Part shown: in pieces, positions 1 through 6,681 of the stretch
Numbering within the stretch: the stretch's first letter is position 1
Layout of the letters: each line of letters begins with the position of its first letter
DNA from: UBA1573 sp034005165
Lineage (GTDB): Bacteria; Pseudomonadota; Alphaproteobacteria; Micavibrionales; Micavibrionaceae
Direction of reading: 5' to 3'
Assembly (NCBI GenBank): GCA_034005165.1
Contig: JAVEVE010000006.1
Coordinates: 1 to 64,000 of the forward strand
Length of the DNA stretch: 64,000 bases
Notes under the pieces: model-generated
What the model was told of the DNA's origin: nothing
The model's input: only the letters and a program-made list of their open reading frames with translations
Databases searched by the model: none
Program-made: the position numbers and the translations under genes

Positions 1-49
1 GACGCAAATACCCGATAATCTGCTCCGTCGTAAATCTCTTCCGAGCCAT
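1..49 (-). CDS. IS3-family transposase OrfA, N-terminus (partial)
   Basis: Only the first 16 codons are inside the window; they read MARKRFTTEQIIGYLR. This is the typical beginning of the small helix-turn-helix OrfA of IS3-family elements, which binds the terminal repeats and is joined to OrfB by programmed frameshifting. A strong ribosome-binding site (AAGGAGG) lies a few bases before the ATG. The gene reads outward to the left, so the DDE catalytic OrfB is outside the window. The family call is confident for so short a fragment, but the IS group cannot be settled. Confidence 0.8.
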   Translation of the reverse strand, partial: MARKRFTTEQIIGYLR

Positions 50-126
50 TTCTATTCCTCCTTAAATGTGTCCATAATATACCCAGATTCACTCTGGATC
101 CGGACTCATTTATAGGGGGTGGATCA
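1..126 (-). mobile_element. IS3-family insertion sequence, left end only
   Basis: This is the left terminus and the start of orfA of an IS3-family element; the rest lies beyond the window. Reading the minus strand, a terminus of the form TGATCCACCCCCTATA lies at 126-111. It has the TG start and C-rich run that I associate with IS3-family ends. The exact terminus could be four bases further out, at 130. The flanking Sel1-repeat reading frame loses its repeat pattern exactly here, which supports an insertion boundary. No target duplication can be checked because the other end is not visible. Confidence 0.75.
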
Positions 127-467
127 GTCATCCATACAAAAGCTTCATTTAAATTTCTTTCGACACCTCTTCCATCGCTATATAAGCCTGAAACAATCTG
201 CATAGCCTCCATGTCACCCTTTCTCGCAGCTTTTAGAAATAGCTGTGCTGCCTTTTCAGGATTTTTAGGAACTATTTTTCCATTCAAATACAACCCACCC
301 AAACCCACGAGTGCATCAACTTCGCCACGATCAGCTGCATTCTCCAGCCTTGAAATATCAATTTGTTGCTCCGCATTACTCGGTGATGAAAAACATAAAA
401 GCACACCAGCCAACAACAATCCCATAGCTGAAAAGACAACTCGAAGAAAAATACCTGCTTGGCCCAT
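127..467 (-). pseudogene. Sel1-repeat protein, truncated by the IS insertion
   Basis: The reading frame starts at ATG 467 after a GGAGG ribosome-binding site, 15 bases past the stop of the lipoprotein gene, so the two form an operon. The product begins with a signal peptide (hydrophobic stretch near residues 8-27, ending SNA). It continues with Sel1-type helical repeats that show the usual G-x-Y-x-x-G-x-G-V pattern, for example GLYSDGRGVERNLNEAF. Sel1 repeats are protein-interaction solenoids, often periplasmic. After about 114 codons the pattern breaks off at the insertion sequence. The frame stays open to the window edge, but the later residues are insertion-sequence DNA read in the wrong frame. 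The protein is therefore probably non-functional or strongly shortened. Confidence 0.75.
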
Positions 468-482
468 CAAATTCCTCCAACC

Positions 483-1043
483 TTATTCGCCTGTTATTTC
501 AGCAACACATTTCTGGAATTTTGGCCCCACAGTACCAGTTGGCAAAGTTTGATTGCATAGCCTTATCGCCTCTGCCTGCTTTGAAGTTTGAAAAGATGAA
601 GAAGTTTCTTCCGGAGCTACACATCCACTACCTGCAAAAGTATAATCAACAACAACTCTTTTCTGATCAAGCATGAAGGAGGTTTCACAAAAATTTCTAA
701 TAACTACATCCGGCGCTTGAGATTGAGTATATGTGGTACTTGTTCCTGAGTACGAACCATACAATCCGTTATTACCATAAATATTTCCCGTATTGTATGT
801 CGTTTGGGGTGAAAAGGTTGTCGCTCCCGGAACAACATAAGTATCGTCACGGCGATATTGCAAAACTTTTCCGCCATTATTCAATTCGTATGAGTTGTTG
901 GGAACACCCCAGTCTTGAACCAGAAACTGTTCTGACATTCCCCTATATGCCTCAAGCTGCTGTCTATAACCTTCTGCTGTTTGGCACGCTGACAAAAACC
1001 CACTTAATCCTAATAATAACAAAAGATATCTCTTCGGAAACAT
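483..1043 (-). CDS. Predicted outer-membrane lipoprotein, family not recognised
   Basis: The start is set at ATG 1043 rather than an upstream in-frame codon because GGAGAG sits seven bases before it and the signal peptide begins there. MFPKRY is followed by a leucine-rich core and the lipobox LSAC, with the lipidated cysteine at residue 20. The mature part has a WGVP motif followed by a G-x-V-x-x-Y-R-R stretch. This resembles small envelope lipoproteins with a BamE/SmpA-like fold, but I cannot name a family. A Ser/Thr/Gly/Tyr-rich middle section follows and four later cysteines are visible. The gene leads an operon with the broken Sel1 gene and lies directly downstream of a structured RNA leader and terminator, so its transcription may be attenuated. 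Confidence 0.8.
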   Translation of the reverse strand: MFPKRYLLLLLGLSGFLSACQTAEGYRQQLEAYRGMSEQFLVQDWGVPNNSYELNNGGKVLQYRRDDTYVVPGATTFSPQTTYNTGNIYGNNGLYGSYSGTSTTYTQSQAPDVVIRNFCETSFMLDQKRVVVDYTFAGSGCVAPEETSSSFQTSKQAEAIRLCNQTLPTGTVGPKFQKCVAEITGE

Positions 1044-1056
1044 AGTTTCTCTCCAT

Positions 1057-1090
1057 AAAAAAGTCACCAGAGTTGCCCTACTCTGGTGAC
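1057..1090 (-). terminator. Intrinsic terminator just before the lipoprotein gene
   Basis: GTCACCAGAG and CTCTGGTGAC form a perfect 10-bp stem (1063-1072 with 1081-1090) around an 8-base loop. On the minus strand it is followed at once by six T residues (1062-1057). The ribosome-binding site of the lipoprotein gene begins right after the T run, a placement typical of attenuators rather than of a simple end-of-gene terminator. Confidence 0.85.
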
Positions 1091-1097
1091 CGGAGAT

Positions 1098-1226
1098 GAT
1101 AAAGCCGCATTAGAACGACCGCGACGGCCTTTAAGCCGAAGCCTTGGACATACGCCGCCGCTCCCCGGTCATATGCCGAGAAGCGACGTGATGACGGACA
1201 CGCCACCGTCTAATGCGGGGTTTATC
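1098..1226 (-). ncRNA. Highly structured RNA element, candidate cis-regulatory leader or small RNA
   Basis: The ends pair as a long stem: GATAAA plus CCGCATTAGA near 1098-1114 with TCTAATGCGG plus TTTATC near 1209-1226, giving 16 pairs and one small internal loop. Read on the minus strand, the interior holds several hairpins. They are a GACGG/CCGTC hairpin, an 8-bp CTTCTCGG/CCGGGGAG hairpin with a CATATGA loop, a hairpin closed by a C-UUCG-G tetraloop, and a GGCCG/CGGTC hairpin. TGACCGG in the second hairpin can also pair with CCGGTCA, which overlaps the 5' arm of the downstream terminator, so terminator and anti-terminator would exclude each other. The element looks more GC-rich than its AT-rich surroundings. 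I recognise no known RNA family. An independent sRNA of about 200 bases is the alternative. Confidence 0.6.
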
Positions 1227-1260
1227 AGGCCCCAGCCTACCAGAAAGGCAAACTAGTCTC

Positions 1261-1288
1261 ATAATATCGAGTAAGAAGCTTATTTCAA
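1261..1288 (-). promoter_or_regulatory. Sigma-70-type promoter for the structured leader / lipoprotein operon
   Basis: On the minus strand TTGAAA (1288-1283) and TATTAT (1266-1261) are separated by 16 bases. The predicted start near 1254 gives a transcript that runs through the structured element and the terminator into the lipoprotein gene. No competing promoter of similar quality was seen between here and the gene. Confidence 0.6.
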
Positions 1289-1333
1289 TGTAAATCTGTT
1301 GGAGAACATCATGTTGTGTATTAAGTTGCAGTT

Positions 1334-1480
1334 ATGACTGGAATAATTTTAGAATTACAAAAAGAGGCTTTAGACAAGCGAACTCAGATTTCTGACTTAT
1401 TGCGAAAAGCTCTTTTGGTTGCAAGAAAATTAAAAGTTCAGGAAATTGAATCTTGGATTATGTGAGAACTGAACGGTTAA
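1334..1480 (+). pseudogene. Decayed AbiTii-like N-terminal fragment
   Basis: The frame from ATG 1334 reads MTGIILELQKEALDK, then SDLLRKALLVARKLK and ESWI. From memory this matches the N-terminal AbiTii domain seen in abortive-infection and other defence proteins, whose hallmark is an ELNGY motif after a Trp-Ile. Here the frame meets a TGA (1463-1465), then reads E-L-N-G and meets a TAA (1478-1480) where the tyrosine should be. The conserved block is therefore present but broken by two stops, and the rest of the gene is missing. Four bases later a different gene starts. No clear ribosome-binding site precedes the ATG. It is most likely a leftover of a defence gene. Confidence 0.6.
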
Positions 1481-1483
1481 GCA

Positions 1484-2824
1484 ATGACAGTAAAAACTCC
1501 GTATGTGCCACATATTTTTGGTGACGATGTTAAAAAGAAACTTTCTGGTTCAATTGGCTGGCTTACTGCGGGGGTTGCATCATCTATACCTTGGCCATCA
1601 TATGATGTTTGCATTTCTTATGATGGAAAAGAATACTTCTTGCGAGGGACTGAGGAAGCCAAAGATTCACCTTATCCTTGTATTACAGTCACCTATGATG
1701 CGGACAATGTAAATGAAGCACTCGAGAAAGTATATCGCCTTACCTCTGTACTCAGCTGGTTCTTGGACGGTTATGTTGATGTATCAATTTACTCTATAGC
1801 AAGCCATCCAATACGCTGTGGTTCAAGGCACGTTTACTCATCTATGGGCATATCTGGCTCAAAATCTTTTAATTGCAATCACCTCCCAATAATTGAAAAT
1901 GAAAATGCCCGCATAGCACTTGCATTTTGGCGTGAAGGACAAAGACTAGAAAATGAGCACGAAGGGTATTCATTCCTAAGTTTCTTCAAAGTTATCGAAT
2001 CTCAATTTAATGATACAAAGAGGAGAGCGGATTGGATTTCAGCAAATATAGACGAGCTTTCGGAAAAAGCCAAAGATCGGGTTGATACGCTTAGGGGAGA
2101 AGGTATTGACGTTAGTAAGCATCTTTTTGAAAGCTGCCGATGCGCTATAGCCCATGCCTCATTAAATGGGGTAATAATTGACCCTGACATCGCCCAAGAT
2201 AAAAGACGATTGTCTCAAGACTTAGTTATAATAAAAGGCCTTGCCCGCCTTTACATTAGTAGAGAATTGAATATTCCAACTTCCAGATCACTATATACGA
2301 CAAGAAACAGGTTAGAGCCATGGAACCACTTTTTAGCTACTGGAATACCAAGTGCTCTTCAATCCGGCGAGGGGACAATAGATGATCTGACTCCCCTTAC
2401 TAGACAAATTGTCTCTATCGGTCTCTGGCCAGACGGAACAATTCTAGGCCTTGAGCGCATGACAGCTCACATACAAAGTTTGAGCGATGGAAAGGCCATA
2501 ATAACTTTTGTAAATTATAAGGAAACAATATTACTGACTTTCCTTTTTGATTACAAAACAGGTAAAGCAGAACCTCTGCTTGAAAATTGCGGGCTTGCAA
2601 CAGACAAAGAAATTAATGAAGATGATGTGCGAGCACTAGCAACATTCTACTACAAAACATTTGCAAATGGAGCTATTGAGCTAAGAATAGAGGGAACAGA
2701 GCCAATCGAATGCGACGCCTACATTCCTGTAAACATGATGATGAGAGTTTCTGCTGAACAAGCAATTGAGGATGAAGTTCAGAAATTTCGCGAACAGGCA
2801 AACAATTCATCTCTCGGGGTTTAA
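1484..2824 (+). CDS. HEPN-motif protein resembling the MauJ family
   Basis: This 446-residue protein has no signal peptide or membrane segment. A central helical part contains YSFLSFFKVIES (residues 162-173) and then SCRCAIAHA with Arg219 and His224. This R-x4-H spacing is characteristic of HEPN domains, many of which are RNases in defence and toxin systems; Apea-like and MauJ-labelled proteins share the layout. The N-terminal 130 residues and the C-terminal 160 residues (from about 285) are beta-rich by eye and not recognised. The MauJ label comes from automatic annotation of relatives and does not show a role in methylamine use. The gene is AT-rich, stands alone between the AbiTii remnant and the integrated element, and has no obvious antitoxin beside it. 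Confidence 0.6.
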   Translation: MTVKTPYVPHIFGDDVKKKLSGSIGWLTAGVASSIPWPSYDVCISYDGKEYFLRGTEEAKDSPYPCITVTYDADNVNEALEKVYRLTSVLSWFLDGYVDVSIYSIASHPIRCGSRHVYSSMGISGSKSFNCNHLPIIENENARIALAFWREGQRLENEHEGYSFLSFFKVIESQFNDTKRRADWISANIDELSEKAKDRVDTLRGEGIDVSKHLFESCRCAIAHASLNGVIIDPDIAQDKRRLSQDLVIIKGLARLYISRELNIPTSRSLYTTRNRLEPWNHFLATGIPSALQSGEGTIDDLTPLTRQIVSIGLWPDGTILGLERMTAHIQSLSDGKAIITFVNYKETILLTFLFDYKTGKAEPLLENCGLATDKEINEDDVRALATFYYKTFANGAIELRIEGTEPIECDAYIPVNMMMRVSAEQAIEDEVQKFREQANNSSLGV

Positions 2825-2937
2825 CATACATGCTAATTATAACAGATCACAAAAAAGTCATCTAGAACTCGCTATCCAAGATACATAAGAGTCTTAAACA
2901 GACATACCCCTTGATAAACACATTTCTATTTGCTCAG

Positions 2938-3246
2938 TTATTCCAGCTTCCCATCCACAGCTTCTATTAAATCCTTCATAGCTCGCCAATTTTGCTTTGC
3001 CTGCTCACATCGGTAAACGGCAAGTATCATTGCATCAGTAACCTTCCCATTCGGCCCAGCAAGCCATTTCAGCTTATCCTCTATGGTGGCTGGTTTATTG
3101 AGATCAACAGGGAAGAGCATCAAACGACGAAGTTGTTTCCTGACTGACCACGGAGCTAACCTTGTTCCATCCCCTTTGGGATCAGGTCCAGCAGGCTGAC
3201 CAAAGCGAGTTGATTTTCCCGCTTCTGCTATATTCGGATTTCCCAT
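2938..3246 (-). CDS. Small basic island protein, DUF5681-like N-terminus
   Basis: The gene encodes 102 residues and has a good ribosome-binding site (AGGGAG, seven bases before ATG). The first 25 residues are GKSTRFGQPAGPDPKG-like. This resembles the glycine/proline-rich start of DUF5681-type proteins that occur in phages and integrated elements, sometimes near terminases. The rest is a charged helical stretch with a WLAGPNG turn. It lies downstream of repA in the same direction, separated by the repeat region, and is probably part of the integrated element. I cannot assign a function. Confidence 0.55.
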   Translation of the reverse strand: MGNPNIAEAGKSTRFGQPAGPDPKGDGTRLAPWSVRKQLRRLMLFPVDLNKPATIEDKLKWLAGPNGKVTDAMILAVYRCEQAKQNWRAMKDLIEAVDGKLE

Positions 3247-3392
3247 TTCTGTTCTCCCTAGCGATACAAATCAAACCGTTAAATTTTACTAACTTATTGT
3301 TTTATAACTATATTTTTTTACAGACGTTTACTCTACACCATTAGAGCCATGCCAGAGCGTCATGGTTAAATCCCGAAAGAAGAAATCATATG

Positions 3393-3531
3393 CGTCTCAC
3401 ACACCGTCCCAGAACTGTCCCATTCCAAAACCATTTTTTTCCAATGCGTTAAGACTCTATTTTGCCTCACCATGTCCCAACGCTGTTCCACCCTGTCTCG
3501 CTGTCCCGTTGCAGTAGAGCGAGACAATGAG
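3393..3531. repeat. Iteron-like array of TGTCCC/TGTCTC repeats after repA
   Basis: In the gene-free stretch 3247-3537 the word T/CGTCYC recurs at 3393, 3405 and 3416, and again at 3473, 3484 (as TGTTCC), 3494 and 3502. Spacings are 8 to 12 bases, close to one helical turn. Two inverted copies (GAGACA, GAGACG) follow near 3517-3531. Such phased repeats beside a replication ATPase are typical of initiator-binding sites at plasmid origins. The rest of 3247-3392 is AT-rich with nothing else recognised. Confidence 0.45.
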
Positions 3532-3537
3532 ACGATG

Positions 3538-4476
3538 CTATGGTTTCTCTTCATACCCCTTCACCATCCTTTGTGCCCGTGCTTTGCTGATGCCAATCTC
3601 TTTTTCAATCTCGCGGTATGACAGCCCGTCCTTTTTCAAGGCCATGACCTGTTTCAGGTCTGTGTCCTCTATATTCCGATAAGACCAACCGTCTGCTCCG
3701 AGTTGTGCCTCAAAGGACTGAGCAGCAGGGCCTCCGGCAAGATGCCTTGCCTTGACAAAATGCACCTCGAACCGTGCACCGTCATCAGCCTTGTAATCAT
3801 CAGGGTGCTTTAACTCGATCACGAGATCAAGAACATCCTCGCGGCGACTAGTACCACGTTGCTGACCGCCTTTCCCAGCATGGTGAACAAACATGACAGA
3901 CTTCTTCCGGCTCCGCAGGCTCAACGCCCATGCCTGTATTGGAAGCCAACCTTCCGCCTCATTCTCCTTGCCCGTTCGAGCCAAAGTGCTGATATTATCG
4001 ACCACAATAAATTCGGCTTGATCAACGAACGGTTCAATCATTTCTTGCCCTTCCAGCGTAGAAATATCCGGCATCCCATTGTCCTGCATATCAGGAGTGA
4101 TAATCTGGAAGCATTCTGGATCGGCTTTCAATCCGCTTTCTTTCACGATTTTTGCAAGGCGCTCCTGCATCGCATGGGCTGGCATTTCACCGTCGATATA
4201 AAGAACTTTGCACGGACGTGGAGCTGACCACTTCAAAAAACTTCCACCGCAGGCCAAGGCATACGCTATATTCAACGCAAAATGTGTTTTGCCTACACCG
4301 CGCTTGGCGTAAATCATAGATAGGCTTTGCGTTTGTAGAATAGGTGAAAGAATATCCTCACGCGGAGGGATTTCCAGACGCAAAAAATCGCCCAAAGTGT
4401 AGGATTTTAATACCCTCTTAGGATCACAAGCTTCCACTTGATCCAATACTTCCAAAATCACTGATGGCTCTGTCAT
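3538..4476 (-). CDS. repA: RepA-type replicative ATPase/helicase of the integrated element
   Basis: This AAA-type (RecA-fold) ATPase is like RepA of RSF1010 and related phage or plasmid proteins that load or act as a hexameric helicase. Visible motifs are a Walker A loop AKRGVGKTH (57-65), a VLYIDGEMP strand (91-99) with the acidic residue typical of this family, a Walker B FIVVD ending at Asp160, and a FVHHAGKGG sensor region near 196-204. The last 40 residues carry a helix-turn-helix with SYREIEKEIGISKARAQR. Its ATG overlaps the end of the primase gene by four bases, showing translational coupling. The length (312) is normal for the family. Function in replication of an excised form is inferred. 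Confidence 0.85.
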   Translation of the reverse strand: MTEPSVILEVLDQVEACDPKRVLKSYTLGDFLRLEIPPREDILSPILQTQSLSMIYAKRGVGKTHFALNIAYALACGGSFLKWSAPRPCKVLYIDGEMPAHAMQERLAKIVKESGLKADPECFQIITPDMQDNGMPDISTLEGQEMIEPFVDQAEFIVVDNISTLARTGKENEAEGWLPIQAWALSLRSRKKSVMFVHHAGKGGQQRGTSRREDVLDLVIELKHPDDYKADDGARFEVHFVKARHLAGGPAAQSFEAQLGADGWSYRNIEDTDLKQVMALKKDGLSYREIEKEIGISKARAQRMVKGYEEKP

Positions 4477-5387
4477 GATTTTTCTCCTCTGTGCAGATCG
4501 TTAAAATCACCATGACAAGGCGGGACAGCCAGAAATCCACCTATAGCAGCGGCAGCCTCCCTCGCATGAGCCAAACCCGGGTTTCCGACTGTCTTCGTGT
4601 CATTATCAGCACATAAAATAATTTTTGTGCGCGGGAATTTGGCCCGTAAAGTTAGAGCAACAGGCAAGAGGTTATTGCAGCTAAACGCCACCGCAACACC
4701 ATAACCTGACGCCTCGTGAAGGCTGGCACCAGTGGCATACCCTTCGCAAATACAAAGCGTGTCCATAGGAGCGCCAATGGGAAAATAACATCCTGTCATG
4801 CGCCCACCGGACAGGAAGCGCTTTTTGCCCTCTGCATCAATAAATTGCAGGGAACATAATACACCGTCAGAACTCCTCAATGGTACAACCAACGACTCTT
4901 TATGAAGGCGCAAACCATGGTTTCCAACGTTCTTTCTAATAAGATAGGGATGGTTATTCGTCGCAAGCGGTGCAGATTTCCAAATCCCCAATGCCCTTGT
5001 CGTGGCAGCTTTTCTACGTATTGTGTCTTCCTCTTCACGGGCGTTTCTGGCTTCTTCCATCCGCTGGCGAAAAACTATACGTTCAGCATCAGTCATATCA
5101 GCCCCCGTCTTCGCGCACCACGTCAGCGATATGCCACGTTTCCAGCACCCGAACGCCCCAGCGACGTTTCCATCATTGTAAAAAACATACCAACCATTGA
5201 GACTTTTTGGATGATCTCCGACCACATGGAAACGATGCAACTTCCCGTCAACCATAACAGGGGCACGTATTGGCAATCCTGCACACCGCAGAACAGCTTG
5301 CAAATCTTCTGTGAGGGGGTTATGATTAAAGCCGATACAATTTCCAGCCCCGTTCGCAGCGGGGCGTTTCTTTTGAATATATTTCAT
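4473..5387 (-). CDS. Toprim-domain primase of the integrated element
   Basis: A Toprim fold occupies the C-terminal half: LCICEGYATG with Glu215, and ILCADNDTK with Asp261 and Asp263, the metal-binding residues of the Toprim catalytic site. The N-terminal 90 residues contain the W/F-rich segment (SLNGWYVFYNDG, then FGCWKRG) found in phage P4-type and integrative-element primases in place of a classical zinc finger. Residues 100-135 are charged and helical. It should synthesise primers for RepA-driven replication. It lies in the order alpA, primase, repA, one base after alpA and overlapping repA by four bases. Confidence 0.85.
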   Translation of the reverse strand: MKYIQKKRPAANGAGNCIGFNHNPLTEDLQAVLRCAGLPIRAPVMVDGKLHRFHVVGDHPKSLNGWYVFYNDGNVAGAFGCWKRGISLTWCAKTGADMTDAERIVFRQRMEEARNAREEEDTIRRKAATTRALGIWKSAPLATNNHPYLIRKNVGNHGLRLHKESLVVPLRSSDGVLCSLQFIDAEGKKRFLSGGRMTGCYFPIGAPMDTLCICEGYATGASLHEASGYGVAVAFSCNNLLPVALTLRAKFPRTKIILCADNDTKTVGNPGLAHAREAAAAIGGFLAVPPCHGDFNDLHRGEKS

Positions 5388-5388
5388 A

Positions 5389-5583
5389 CTATCCCTCTTT
5401 TTTTTCTACAGAATATGGGCGAAGGGATTTAATCCATGCCAGCATATCCTCACGTCGGATCAATGTTCTCTTTCCTTGTTTAACCGCTGGAAGCTGGGCT
5501 GTGGATATGAGCTTGTAAGCATGAGTGCGTCCGCATGATACGGCTTCACAAAACTCTGGGATGGTCAAAAGTTCTTTTGTCAT
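5389..5583 (-). CDS. AlpA/excisionase-type winged-helix regulator
   Basis: This 64-residue protein has a MerR-like excisionase fold: TIPEFCEAVSCGRTHAYKLI forms the helix-turn-helix and LPAVKQGKRTLIRREDMLAWI the wing and last helix. AlpA-type proteins activate the integrase or act as recombination directionality factors in P4-like elements. A clear ribosome-binding site (AGGAAAAG) precedes ATG 5583. It is the first gene of the alpA-primase-repA run and follows an 18-bp palindrome that may be its operator. Confidence 0.85.
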   Translation of the reverse strand: MTKELLTIPEFCEAVSCGRTHAYKLISTAQLPAVKQGKRTLIRREDMLAWIKSLRPYSVEKKEG

Positions 5584-5720
5584 TAGCTTTTCCTTTCTGT
5601 GTTAAAACGCATCCATTTGTGCGTAGCTTCATCCAGGAAAGCATAAATATACGTGATTGAAAAAAGAAAGCGCTCCGATAAAAGTAGCATCTCCTGTTTG
5701 AATTTATCGGGGTTATTTTG

Positions 5721-5738
5721 TTTACTAGCACTAGTAAA
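5721..5738. promoter_or_regulatory. Perfect palindrome upstream of alpA, candidate operator
   Basis: TTTACTAG-CA-CTAGTAAA is an 8-bp perfect inverted repeat with a two-base centre. It sits in the AT-rich gap between the unknown 304-residue gene and alpA, about 140 bases before the alpA start. This is the expected place for an autoregulatory site. No cognate repressor is evident in the window. Confidence 0.45.
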
Positions 5739-5766
5739 TATTCAAAATTATATAGGATATGAATAG

Positions 5767-6681
5767 TCAAGCGACATCATTTGACTTTTTTATCCCATTC
5801 TTATCGTCCTTTAGTCTTTTCTGAGCTTGTTCGCAGGCGTTATAAATATTCTTGTCCGTATATCTCAAATCAGGCAATCCATCGGTATCTTTAAATTCCT
5901 CGCATATCCAACGGACAGCCTCGTAAATAAACTCATGGCCGGGCGTTATCGGAACATATTCCCCGGCATTTTTCCCGTCAGATTCCCGGTGTCTGAGAAC
6001 TGTAAATTTTTGCTCTGAAATTTCTTCATATCTCCGCGCCAATTGATAGACAAAATTGTAAAATTCTTTAAGAGAGGGGCGACCTAGTTTTTTACCTTCA
6101 AAAAGGAACATATCCAGTTGCATACCACGCCCTCGAACCTGTTCAAAAAATTCTTCGTCGGATTTCAGAATTATGTGCGCTTGAACTTCCTTATCGTTAT
6201 AGGCTCGTGCCTTGTAGTATTTTTGAATATCGGGGTCCTTCATATATTGGCATATATCTCTTAAAGCATCCCTCAAACCTGTTATTTTCTTATGAAATTT
6301 TTTGTAATCCGGATTATCTGAATTGGCTTTTCTAATATATTGATCCCCTATGGCTTCCATGGCTTTTATCCCCCAAAATGGTAAGACAGGTAATGTCCAG
6401 TCCCCCTCATCCGTCCTAGTGCTATAAAATATTTGTCGCAGTTTTTGTGCCGATTTAGGGCAGTTTTCCTTTCCAATTATTTTTAGAAAAGCAGTAACTT
6501 GTGCCTGCTGCTTCTTTTTATGCTTTTCGGCATTTTTTATCTCCTGCAAGAAACCTTTCTTGTATTTTTTGATTTCTTCTTTGCTTGCTCCTTCTTTTTC
6601 GAGGGTAGACAGCACCCTGCCCATTTGCTCACGCAAATCATCTACCCAGCTGTCCATATATCTGACCTTATCCATTGTCAT
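5767..6681 (-). CDS. Unknown 304-residue protein between integrase and alpA
   Basis: I do not recognise this protein. It begins with a strongly charged helical region (residues 12-60, rich in Lys/Glu, possibly coiled coil) and has no membrane segment. Mid-protein motifs include LPVLPFWGIKAMEAIGD and KKLGRPSLKEFYNFVYQLARRY; the C-terminus holds GHEFIYEAVRWICEEF. Helix content looks high throughout. Its start overlaps the integrase stop by four bases and AAGGT precedes the ATG, so it is translated together with the integrase. The position, in the cargo slot between integrase and the replication genes, fits an accessory or defence role, but that is inference from context only. Confidence 0.6.
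   Translation of the reverse strand: MTMDKVRYMDSWVDDLREQMGRVLSTLEKEGASKEEIKKYKKGFLQEIKNAEKHKKKQQAQVTAFLKIIGKENCPKSAQKLRQIFYSTRTDEGDWTLPVLPFWGIKAMEAIGDQYIRKANSDNPDYKKFHKKITGLRDALRDICQYMKDPDIQKYYKARAYNDKEVQAHIILKSDEEFFEQVRGRGMQLDMFLFEGKKLGRPSLKEFYNFVYQLARRYEEISEQKFTVLRHRESDGKNAGEYVPITPGHEFIYEAVRWICEEFKDTDGLPDLRYTDKNIYNACEQAQKRLKDDKNGIKKSNDVA

Noticed and set aside
211..552. Open frame on the plus strand
   Set aside because: It is antisense to the Sel1 gene, which has a signal peptide, repeat pattern and ribosome-binding site; the plus frame has none.
731..1045. Plus-strand frame over the lipoprotein gene
   Set aside because: Shadow of the lipoprotein reading frame with no coding signals of its own.
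1098..1226. Retron msr-msd RNA, tmRNA or 6S RNA
   Set aside because: The closing inverted repeat recalls a retron, but no reverse transcriptase gene is near. No tRNA-like end or tag frame was seen for tmRNA, and the multi-hairpin layout does not fit 6S RNA.
3366..3554. 62-codon minus-strand frame after repA
   Set aside because: It overlaps the repA end, has poor ribosome-binding spacing, and its codons follow the GTCCC repeat array rather than a protein pattern.
5546..5770. 74-codon minus-strand frame in the alpA upstream region
   Set aside because: It crosses the palindrome and overlaps alpA in another frame, with no ribosome-binding site and a composition typical of AT-rich non-coding DNA.
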